A stretch of 64,000 bases of DNA, from the NCBI GenBank assembly GCA_001510575.1, contig LNGK01000004.1, forward strand, positions 458,748 to 522,747, read 5' to 3'. A program made the translations under genes and the position numbers. The notes under the pieces were generated by a model. The model saw only the letters and a list, made by a program, of their open reading frames with translations, had not been told where the DNA came from and did not search any database. The DNA is from Knoxdaviesia capensis (Eukaryota; Ascomycota; Sordariomycetes; Microascales; Gondwanamycetaceae). This document shows, in pieces, positions 38,701 to 49,760 of the stretch; positions within the stretch are counted from its first letter, which is position 1; each line of letters opens with the position of its first letter.

Positions 38701-41700
38701 ATGTGTCGTTTGTTTTCTTTGCGGGTTTTGTTACGATTTACGTTCCGTTTTGCTTGTCCTGTATCCTGCGAAAATGTGCAGGCAGGTCGGTTTAGCTTGC
38801 TGTTGCTTTTGTTTTCATTATGAGGGCTCTTGGGTTTGGTTGGGTCTGCAGTTGGGTGTTTGTTCCTTTGTACCATATGGGGAAGAGAATTCCACGGGTT
38901 CACACGGTTGGGCTTCTCACGGTAATTGATAACTGATTACATTTTCACTTCCCGTTTCTCGTGTTCTGCTCTTCGGTGTCGTGTCCTGATTCCTACGCGC
39001 GTTTCGTATGTTCGTGGCTGGTTGGTTTCCTTGCTCGTGTTGTGTTGTGGCTTTGTGTGTCATGTTCATCTCCGTGGCTGGAGTTTGTAGTGGCGCATCG
39101 CCTTCCGCTTATCTCGTCGCTTCCACTCATGGACCTCGAGAACTGCCGTCCCTTCAGAGGTTAGGTGTCCGACCCTTTGCATGCTGCCAACAGCCGTGAC
39201 GGTCACCGTTATAGCAACTCATCTCGTCCATAGCGCGCAGCACAATCACTACCACATCAGCCGGTCCGTGTTTACATATCCGGCTCTAGAATCTCGAAAG
39301 TCCAGAATCAGTTTCCCTTGATCCCCGTCCCTTGGTCGTCTATGCCTAATTCTCCTGTGTTTGGCGCGGTGTTTGGTAACCCGGTGAGGTCATGGCTATT
39401 TCTTTGTAATCCATCTTGTGTAGTATTCCAGTGTAGGTCGAGTGATCTCTAGTAGGAGCCTGTGATTGAAATAAGCCATGAACATATAGGTGCAAACATG
39501 TACGTGTACAACCAGGAACTATACCCGCATAGGAACGTAAAGATGAAATTGGTCGTCATTACTATGAGTGACACTGGGACGTTGAATAGTTCACGTTTCA
39601 ATGCATCACGCTTGTGGACATGTTTCTGCGTGTAGATCGCTCCATATGTGTGATCGCGCTCCCACCAGGGGAGGAGCCAGTAGAGGAAAATGACGTCAAT
39701 GTTGATTTTAGGGTTAGGGTGTGGTGATGTAAATGGCTTCTTCTCGATGTGAACCTTTCAATTTCATGCGTCTGTTAGCTTACGGGCGCAATAGGTGTAC
39801 TTTTTACTCTAGTTCCTATTTCATCTAGTGCTTGATTTAACTTGTTTCTAGTTGTACACTACCATCAATGACGACATCATTTTGCTAACCGCTCTGGTAA
39901 TATTGCTTGGTCCATTCAACTTCACCTTGTGTGAGTACCTTAGCTGACATCCGGGATAGAAAAACGTCACATTCCATACGAACCAAATAGATATTACATC
40001 CCAATCAAGTATCTTCTGGCGGAGAAAAAGAAACCATCCCATAACCACGGTCTCGTAGCAGAGAGATGTATCTGCATTATGAGGATGAATTAAAACTATA
40101 CCTGAACACTACATGCATGCAAATTATCTCTCATCGACCCATAACCTAGTCTATCAGTAACAATTACACAAAGCACTGAAACTTCAACCCATCAGGATCA
40201 TACGGTACCACAGAGAGCTATAAGCCTCAGCCATGGGGACGAGATGGCTTCCTGCATTTCAATGCCCCAATGGAAACAACCAAGTGTGGAGTGAGAGATC
40301 CAGTATATGAATTGTGATGCGAAAGGAAGAACCAAAGTGGCCGGACGACTGGACTGCGAAACACAGGTGAGGCTAACAAGACATGGTCAGCGACATACGG
40401 AGATGTCGGCTCCTGACCAAAACGGAAAAAAAGAAGTCGCTGGTGACGACACTGGCATTACACAGGGCTGTAATCCGGAGATGGCCCCAGACCAGACCCC
40501 AAAGCTTTACCGGACAAAATCAGCAAGTATCTAGTTTTTCCTTCTTCATCTTTGCGGCTGGCCTGTCGAAGAAGGGGGTTGAAAATGAGTACCGATCCCA
40601 CAGAAGCGGGGAGCGAAGCGAAGAGCGACCTATAACGCGAGGAGGGGTGGACGACAAGGATATTGCGCGAGAAAAAAAAAACAGACGACGGGGATGATTG
40701 CTGAGAAACCGGGAACGAAATAGGGAAAACCAACAGAACAACAAGGCAAAAAAGAGGGCACAACAGTAACGATCAAACCCCATGATTGCATGGTAAAGTC
40801 TCGGGACGAGTAACGAGAGATGACCATGGGCGGCTGGCTAACGAATACCTAGCCTATTGCGCGATTGCTGCAAGGCCTCGACCTGCCAGATCGATCACAC
40901 ACGGTGGACAACGAGAGGAAAAAAGGAGAGAGAGGCCATTGGGAGCGAAATATGCGTTAATTCCACCAAAGAGACGAGAATTAGCAGGTGAAAGTATGCG
41001 CGGTAAACAAATCTGCATGACACTGAAGGGACGGCTAACCGGGACATGCAGGTTCTTGATGATTCTGACAGTCAAGAGCACCAATCCAGCCCAAGGAGAC
41101 GATATAAGATGGAAATAACTATCGGACGCCGGGGAAAGTCAACCGAGGAGGGTTATTCGAGAGTGGGATGCGGCAGATCCCACAGAAAAGTGCTCGCCGA
41201 GGGCCCTTCAAGATGCCGAATTACCCCCTCACTTGTCAGAATAGGGGGAGCACGACGACCCAGATTGAGCGAGGTTCCAGTCTGGAGAGCATAGGCAAAC
41301 AGGATCCAGAGCGGCGAGGACCTCGGGCAAGATGAACTTTCAACTAATCCGGTGCCCCCCTCCAAATTACCAACCAAGACGACACACAAGCAAACACCAA
41401 TTGCAAATCAAATGACTGAAGATAGATGCCCCATCGGCCGGTCGGGAACTACAGTTGTACGGCGACTAAAAAGTTCCAATTATATTACTGGGCGGCCAAG
41501 AGATGTCCGATGAAGGCAAAATCATTACAAGTCCCATGCATGAAAAATGCTTAAAGCCGTGATATCGGACTGGAAGGTGAGATGAATGAAGAAGGACGAA
41601 CTGGTGCTCGAAGAAAAGGGAGCATACTGACGACGACATAGGACAGAGCGGAGTGGATGAACAGCGACAATAACGGCCATACGTGAAATAATCGCCGAGG

Positions 41701-42895
41701 ACGAACCTGACTATGCTGATGATGGCGAACACCCAACTGCCTCTCCCACTACTGTCAAGATCTGTACCACCGAGGATGCCACCCACTCAAGAACAAGCTA
41801 GCCATGGGTAAGTTGACGTGCAATTAATTTAAGATAGGAGGGAAGAGTTGTCACACTTCTAGTTCAACAATCCACCGGAAGGCCTTCCGCGTAGCGAAAT
41901 CAAACAAAATCAAAACAAGGAAAAAAAAATCGGTTGGTGGGGTTTTACGGAGCAGTGTGTTGCGGGCTATCCACCCACGTACATGATGCACACAGGTGGG
42001 CGATGCAATGGTGGACGAGAAAAAAGAAAGGGAGACAGACCATCGCATAGGTGGTCAAGATCGGACCGGTCACATTTCAGGCCACCGGACTAACGGGGCT
42101 GAACATGATGCCGCCGGAGGGGGGCGCGAGAGAGAAGCCGTCTTCCGGCTTCGGGAGACGAATTGCTCAACATTACCCGAGACCATTCTGGATGCAACGA
42201 GTCTATGGTTGCGAGCAGATTCCTTTTTTTTTTTTTTGGAATCCCGAGATTTATGTCGCAAGGCCCTGACGTTTTACTCAGCGATGATGTCTTTTACATG
42301 CCTTCGAACGGAATATATGCAGGGGAATGAATGAGATTCCCGCGTTAGACAGAACTAGTTTGAGACCTGCGAGTGTGAATACTGGGGGTATGGTGGGTTG
42401 AAATGTGCGAAACTACGTCATAGTGCATACCGAGCGAGACCCGCCGACTGGATGACCAACAGCAGCGTTTCCAATGACCAAGGAGCCAAGATGAAAAGAA
42501 GTAGGGCCAGGCCAGGCTTGAATTGAAGCCCACTAAAAGCTCATCATCTTTTAAGATTTGGAGTTATAGTATGACACACAAAGAACAGCACAGATGATTT
42601 CACGAAGTTGGTGAAAATTGGAGAAAAAATAAAAAGAAACCACAAGCATGTTGCAAAGGTGAAAGAAGAAATCAATCCAAGTTTAGCACAGTTGCCAGTG
42701 GACGGGAACTACAGGGGCTCCTCGATAGAAACTCAACAAGTGGCAAAAACATGTCAGAAATTCCGAGATATGAGTGGATCAACTGCTCGTACATGTAGTG
42801 TATGATAATGTTGAATCAAATAACAGCAGTGCGATGTCGTATTTGGGAGCCCGTAGGAAATGGTGATGTTTGATCCTTCCCGGGCTTACGGCAAT

Positions 42896-42928
42896 TTTAT
42901 TTTATTTTATTTTATATATTTTATTTTT
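42896..42928. repeat. (TTTTA)n pentanucleotide repeat
   Basis: Several copies of TTTTA, with an imperfect central step, form an AT-only microsatellite in gene-free sequence. Confidence 0.8.
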
Positions 42929-43125
42929 TTGGCCCTCCTCGGAGAAACTATAGCTAGACGTTCACATGCGGGTTTGAACGATCGGAGGTGTTGACGGGTT
43001 TTTGCCTTATTTCCGAACTCGAGTGGGTCAACAGCCGGACAAGAGGGAAGAGAGGAGATAGCTGAGACAACGGGAGACCGAGATGGCTAAGTCGGATGAT
43101 TGGATGACCTTGGAAGCCAAGTTCG

Positions 43126-43195
43126 AGGGGGGAGGGGAGGAGGGGGGAAGAGGGCAAGGACCAAAGAAGGGGAGGGAGAGATGGAGGGAGAGAGA
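43126..43195. repeat. G/A polypurine tract
   Basis: About 70 bases almost entirely of G and A, with several G-runs (for example GGGGAGGAGGGGGGAAG). Such tracts can form triplex or quadruplex structures; that is a property of composition, not evidence of function. Confidence 0.7.
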
Positions 43196-44718
43196 ATTCC
43201 GTTCGTTGTCTGTATGGACGATACACACAGTTTGGCAATGTCAGGCCATATGGCTAGTCGATACTGAGAGACCTGAAAGTACGTGAGACAGCCATATATC
43301 AGCTGCCCAAGTGGGCTTGCTGGGTGGTCTTTCTCGGCCATCTCGAGACTTGCCCGCACTACCGAGAGAAGTCGGACCTTTGTTCTTTTCGAGATGGCTG
43401 ACGGCCCTTTTGTTTTTTTCTCTTTGGATCCTTTTTCCCACCCTCCAAAATATTGCTACGATATACCCCCTTCCTCATTATTGAAGCCCGCTCATGCCGG
43501 CATGAGATTGAAAAGGTTGTCGAGCTGATCGACAATGTGCTTGCTGTTGTTCAGCACAGCCAGGTATTGTCAGATGCGTGCTGAAGGGAGGGTCGGCTAT
43601 GAGGGAAAAGAAAGAAGAAGAACATGCACGAGTAAAAGGGTCCAGGCTATCGCGTTATTTCGCGGCATGTGCTAGTGAATCGCTGTGGTACCTCCGGCTC
43701 TGTTGTGAGATGAACAGAGAAAAAGTTGCATGCAAGAGCCGGTCGGAGCCTCCGAAAGATCGATCGGAACTTGGCACGCGAATTCCACGTTGCATCGATT
43801 TACGCTGGACTGTGAAACCCGATGGAAGGGTTATCTAGCCTTAAGCAACCTCGGAGTTGCCCTACGCTGCTGGCAATTTTTTTTTCCACCCTCAGCCAGC
43901 ATTGTGAGGCGCTTGGATGCTCAGCCACACTTGGATGGGTCCTTGCACGAGACATTTACCAAGTGAGGCCTAACCCGGAACCTCGCGGCCGCTGGGGAAA
44001 ACCATCCGGCATCTGAAAGAGGAAACTGGAATCAGTTCTCGCTTCTGAGGATCAATCAACGGGATCGAAAAAGGCAGTTTGGAGAAGAAGATAAAAGAAT
44101 GAAATAGATTGCTTGGGAATGGTCACGCGGAACCTCTTTTGATTGCTCTCTTGTTTCATTTGTTGCTGTAAATAGAGGCTCACGTGCGCATAATGGGTGT
44201 GATGTGGTCAACATGACATTGCCGATTCTGGCCAATCACGGCCGGGAAATGAGTGGGCGCCACTTTTTGCACTAGCCACTTTTCCTACGCAGACACCGGA
44301 CAGTGGAAGCCGCCGGTTTGTGTGTGCTCGGCTGAAAGATTTCTATGTTCTCTTTCCTGGAGGGGCAGAGACGGTTAGAGGTGGCATTTCCTGCTTCCTT
44401 TGAAAATTTTCTCCCTCCTCCTACTTGGCCCAACCCACCCACACACACTTACGAGTTCACACACACATACACCGACGCAGGAAATCCAAAAAAAAAGGGG
44501 GGGATCTGTCCGACAATCAAGAGAGGAGTCTATGTACTGTAGGCGCCACGTGACACACCCTCCATCTTCCCGTTCCGGAACCTCCAAAACAGTGGTTGGA
44601 ATTGGGTGGATGGCAAATTTTCTTCCCTCTCGTCGGCGGCCCCGTGGCGCAGAACTACCACTTGCCTGTTCCCCCTGGCCTTTTTAGTTGTTACGTTCCT
44701 GCATATTGGCAACTCGCT

Positions 44719-45075
44719 CAAGCCGCCGGGTCTAGTGGTTAGAAGGCCCGGCTACGCGCGATTCGATGCAGGCTTCCAGAACAACGGAAAAAAAAAAAGG
44801 AGAGTGAAAAGGAGAAGAAAAAGGAAGAGAAAAACCCCAATCCAACAAAGTTAGGATCGTGAGACGGCCAATTCCCCGTCAAGGAGGTAACCGGTTCGGG
44901 ATAACCAGGCGGTGAACAAAGTGTTGCCGGTGTTAGTACCGAATCCATCGACGGGACGAAACCCGAACCCTGCGAGATAGCAAGCAAGAAGCCGAATTGG
45001 TATATCCGACCTGACCTGTAGGAAGGCAGGACTTTTACCAACAAGATACCACTGTGCAACCTTGTTCGTATCCGT
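44719..45075. other. tRNA-like (possible SINE-related) fragments
   Basis: On the plus strand near 44730 the sequence GGTCTAGTGGTTAG matches the D-arm/A-box of eukaryotic tRNA-Glu/His types, followed about 28 bases later by GATTCGATGC, a weak B-box look-alike. The spacing is too short for a complete tRNA. On the minus strand at about 45063-44950 there is TTGCACAGTGGTATC (A-box-like), a hairpin-like stretch with loop CTTCCTA, and GGGTTCGGG (weak B box) further on. Neither folds as a full cloverleaf by eye. A decayed tRNA-derived short interspersed element or tRNA pseudogene is possible; chance resemblance cannot be excluded. Confidence 0.25.
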
Positions 45076-46359
45076 GTTGGGCGTGTGATATGATTGTGCG
45101 AAGTGCGAACTTTAGTGATGCGAATACCAAGCACTTGGGACTGTCTAGCTCTAGCTCTAGGCCGTACCGGTAGCAATCAGTCAGTCAACAGTCAACAATC
45201 AACGCATATAGCACGCAAGGGCGATACGAAGGAAACTACCAAGCTGTTTTGATAGCAGACCGGTCTCTTTGTATGAATGGCTGAGAGAATGAAGTCCTTG
45301 AGGTGATAGACACCCGCAAGTGTGAGTATATATTGCAACGACCGCTTCAGTCAGCTAGTATGTACTCAAATATACAAACATCCAGACACATACCATCCAT
45401 ACGATACGGCTGCTGATAATGTCTTATCCTGCTCGGGCCTGGATCGACGAGTACAAGCCCACCACCCACCCACTTGTAAGAATTATTGCTTCTTTCTTGA
45501 CTCCCCGGAGTCATAAGACCCAAATAGGAGAATCAGCACCCATCTTGCCATGCTCACGCTGACTCTGATCCACCGGTACTAGAAGCCAAGATTATTATTA
45601 CTACGGCATGTGAGATATTTTTATCTAGAAAAGGCCCAAACCAACCGCACACCCCCCAGACTAAGAAGAAACAAAAAACAAAAACCAAAAAACCTCTCTT
45701 CTGCACACCGACTGGACGAACGAGGAAAGAAAAAAAAATTTCTCACCCTTTAACGGACAGAAAAAAAAGGAGACTGTCCAAAGCTTTGGGCCCTAGTGTC
45801 TAACTTATCCCCATGGTACCAATGAGAAAAAGAGAAAAATCAGAAATAAGAAGAAAAAAAGGTCCCTTTTGGAGGGAATTTTGGGTCGTCCAGATGTCCA
45901 TCTGTTGGAAGAGGATTGCAAAAAGTTCCATCAAATCCATATGCACTGACACAGTAATACTGTTTGTTGAGCACACAACTTTTTTTTCTAGCATATTTCT
46001 ATCTTGTTTAGGACTGGCGCCGGTGCTATTGCAGAGACATGAACAAAGATAATCGGCCGAAGAGACCCTAACGTATGATTCAGAGAGACCGGGCCTGCTA
46101 CAGTTACGATTCAGGTGTTATTTCCCAGATTTGCATGGCACTATGGCTTGTATTTAGACAAAAAAATCCCATTGCCGGCTCTGAGTTGCGAGCGCCGAGC
46201 ACTGAAGCCATTCAACACACCACTCCGGATACATGTACTGATATAACCAGCCGTTTGAACAAACATGGAATGGACACGGCGACTAGGTCGCGCCAGTGGC
46301 TTTTGAGGTCTGCAGATCATGGTGGGATGACTCGGGGTTTCTCTGTTTTCTCAAACCCC

Positions 46360-46424
46360 NNNNNNNNNNNNNNNNNNNNNNNNNNNNNNNNNNNNNNNNN
46401 NNNNNNNNNNNNNNNNNNNNNNNN
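46360..46424. other. Assembly gap (65 N)
   Basis: A run of N flanked by CCCC on the left and CCCCC plus a (TC)n repeat on the right. Sequencing probably failed in a C-homopolymer/CT microsatellite. The true length is unknown. Confidence 0.99.
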
Positions 46425-49061
46425 CCCCCTTCTCTCTCTCTCTCTCTCTCTGCTTTGTCCTTTTAGGCCTTTATCCCCTTCCCTTCGCTTGAGATTTTAC
46501 CGGGACGCATCTGAAATTCATGTAATGGATCCAAAATCATGGCGTGTCACCACCACCAAGTGAGGGGAAGGGTCACATGATGGGTGCTTGTGAGCAATAA
46601 CGAACATACGAGGACAAGAACCCGAGAAAAGAGGGAAAAAAATTGGCAAGAACAGCACGTAAACCTTACTTGTAATGTAGCAAAGAATGAGATAGATACG
46701 ACAATTAGGCAAGGAAACGGCCTAAGCATACGAAGATGCCGTCGGCCAAACAGTCAAACAAACAGAAAAGACAAACACAGGTGTGTGGCTGTACGGCACA
46801 TACACTGGAGCAATCGCGGCTTATGGTGGACAGAGAGATGGACACGACGGACACACCACCACTTTCTCCGGACAGTACATCGATCTCCCCCTAAAAGTCG
46901 ACCAACTTCGGCCTGAAAAGACATACAAAAACTATGGGTCTAGTCTAGGTTTGGGTGTCTCCGGGGAGAGCGAGAGAGGGTAACACACGATGGTGTTGGC
47001 GCAGAAAAAATAGAATACAACCAAGATGGGGGAAGCGACAGTTCTCTTTCGGGATTGGGGCCTTAGGTAGTAAGTACTGTACTGTAGGCCTTTAGGAACT
47101 GAAAAAAGAAACGATGACCGTCTATCGCCGATGTGGCTTGGTGTGGTGGTTGTTGTGCGGGTATGCACAAAAGCGAGGGTTTCGCTAGAGCCGACGTCAT
47201 CCTTACTTTTCCGGAACGTCACACCCCCCTGGCGGCGCTGAGCACCAATGCAATGCAAGCTGGCAGTGGGACAGGAAAAAAAAAAAAAAAGAGACAAAGT
47301 GGCTGCCATAATGGTTTCCACTGGGGATCAACGTCCAGCAGCTTCGGACCTGACCGTAGGGGCTGTAGAGCGGCATCTTGCATACGAGCGTGCTGAAAAT
47401 TCAGCAGACAGCAGGCTGAGAGTCGGAACTGGGAGACTTCAACGAACGGCCTCCAAGACGGGCTAGGATTGATTGATGAATACGAGCACAAATGTAGGGT
47501 AGATTTTAACGATTTTCGTACGAGAAGGAGACATGGAGAAAGCAGCTATCCGGGAGACGGGAGACGGGAACCGACTGGAAGCAAGTGGAATACAGGAGAA
47601 CCACGATGAGAAACCCCACCACACCCCTCCTCCCAAACACAACCAAGTTACAGCGCATATCGACATCAACTCCGGCTTTTAAGTCCAACCGGCGGGCAGA
47701 GGTGAGTGAATCCCGAGTTGTCTTCTTGAGCGGATCGGAGATGACCCATAACACCAAATTCAAGAAGCCAGTGGAAGACGATAGTAGCACCAGGAGACAC
47801 GAATATATCCGCGGGCTCGGGTAGGGGAGAATTTTAAGTGAGAATTGGATGACAATAGTATAGCAGGCCCGGGGAGAAACAACAGGTACACTACTAGCCG
47901 GCAACTACTACGTCGACGTTAGCAATGTGAATTCCAGGCGGGTTTTGTCAACACTAGGACTAATCCGCCTGAGTTTTGGAATTGGATGGCACGCACGGAG
48001 GTACCTCGCAGAAGATACGATAGTCTTTAATACTCGCAGACATTTGTGTGTGTCCTATGTAAGTCGGTAGGGCAGGTGGGATTACTCTTCCCGCAGGATG
48101 GATTGATTACTGGATTATGACCGAAGGACTGACTATGTCAGGTTCTGTTTTATTTTTATTTTTCTTTTTATTTTTACCCGTAAATATTAGACATGCATTA
48201 CAAACCATTTCCTCCCCCCAAAGACTGGAGTCCAGTGTCTTGATTATTTGATATTGGGCTGCGTGTAACTGCAATCCCCCGACCGGAAGGCTGTGTGAAG
48301 AGAGAATAGACAAGGCCGTGAAATGGGCTTGGGCTTCCTCTTCTCCCTCTAAGAACACACAGACGTAACCGGGTGACGGAGGTAGCCCGACACGAATCAC
48401 TGCTCGACCACCGCCCATTGACACTACGCAGGAGGAAGGGGGGGGGGAATACGTGTGTCCGTCTCTTTGTTGGGACTGTTTGACGTCGCCTGCTGGATTT
48501 AAAGCCGTCGCCGAGTCTACGCGGACTTTGAGGGCGCTAAAGAGTACTGAATATATATTTTTTTCATTCAGATTCGGGTTGGTAATTAAATCCGTGAAAG
48601 GAAGTTAGCAACTATTGACCAAAGTTCAGCAGGCATGAAAAAAAAAAAAAAAAAGAGAACTGAAATTTTTTTTTATAAAAAATAGAAGGGCCTGACTTTT
48701 CCCGGCATTCGGAGGGGGCCCAGTTCCTCGGTGCTGTGATCGATTACGACATTTTTACACACCCACACACCCCAGGATTTATAGCCGCCTTAATAAACAC
48801 ACCCCCTACTAGACGCTGTAATGGACCTTGTACAGCCGGCTTCCCACTAAACAGCAAGCCCGCCAAAGTACCATTTTAGCTCAATGTACCTGCCGTCAGA
48901 CTGAACCGTCTGCTGAAGCTGAAGTCCTCATCTGATAGAAGGTACTTGACTGTCTTTCGGGCTAACTGACTGGACTGACTGGTTTGTTACACTATACCAG
49001 CGTTTTCTTTTTATAATTCCTTGTTCTTGGTGGGTGTACTCGTAGTTTTTCCGTAGCGAGC
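46425..49061. other. Gene-poor intergenic region right of the gap
   Basis: No supportable gene in about 2.6 kb. It begins with a (TC)n repeat (46430-46452) and holds TACTGTA words at 47075 and 47080, an A run near 48638-48654 and T/A-rich patches near 48140-48180 and 48665-48685. Short frames show no recognisable domain. Confidence 0.55.
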
Positions 49062-49760
49062 ATGTCATATTCTGAATGGTTCCTCGGCCTTCTCGGCTTG
49101 GCCTGTCTAGCTACATCGATGACCGTTTTATTACTATTTTATTATTTTGTAACTATTATTTTTTACTGCACCATCCCATATTCTTCTGCACATCACTTTA
49201 TTTTTATTTTATTTTTTTACAACCTTATGACTCGACGACTACTTCCTTACTCTACTGCGTCCCAAGCCGTCACCACCACACATGCGAAAATCTACAACAA
49301 GTACATAAGGTGGCGAGGGGCCTCGCCGTGGCGGTCCTGGCTGTTGACACTTTCCTTTTCGATTTCTCTTTCCCCATCTATTCCACTTTACTAACAAATT
49401 CAACTTGAACTACTACCTGCTCTTCTTCAATCTTGATTCTTCAATCTTATCTACACTTCAACCTGTTCAACCTCTTCCGTCTTCTGATCCTTCTTCCATC
49501 TTTATAAACTTCTTTATAGGAACACCTTTTCTATACAGTCGGAACCGTCACGCCACATCCAGCATCTCTAAACATTATATATATATATATATACACATAT
49601 ACGTATATATATATCTATATATCTGTCCTCCGCCTCTTACCCCTCCATCTATCGATATTCACGCGATCTTTCCCCCTTCAAACTTCGTCGTTGAATCATC
49701 GTCGCCAGCCAACATCGACCGCCCGTCTTCGTCTCCTCTCGCATCTCCGTCCACATCTTC
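49062..49760 (+). promoter_or_regulatory. Probable promoter and leader of the second C2H2 gene
   Basis: The 700 bases before the ATG at 49761 are rich in C/T and A/T and include a TA-repeat block at 49575-49623. Several upstream ATGs open short frames (49062, 49076, 49405); the longest of these runs past 49761 in another frame, so strong use of it would reduce initiation at the real start. The architecture parallels that of the other C2H2 gene in the window. The transcription start is not identified. Confidence 0.4.
49575..49623. repeat. TA-rich microsatellite in the leader of the second C2H2 gene
   Basis: An interrupted TA repeat with CACATA and CGTA steps, ending about 138 bases before the start codon. 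Confidence 0.85.

Larger units (their letters stand above)
38701..46359. other. Gene-poor intergenic region downstream of histone H4
   Basis: About 7.7 kb with no supportable protein gene; frames are short and without recognisable domains. Contents: the H4 3' untranslated region at the left, a TGACGTCA palindrome at 39691-39698, two telomere-like TTAGGG units at 39707-39720, a TTTTA repeat at 42896-42928, a polypurine stretch at 43126-43195, a TACTGTA word at 44535, and tRNA-like fragments at 44719-45075. The region right of 45650 is A-rich. CA/TG are not depleted, so it is not RIP-degraded. Confidence 0.55.
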
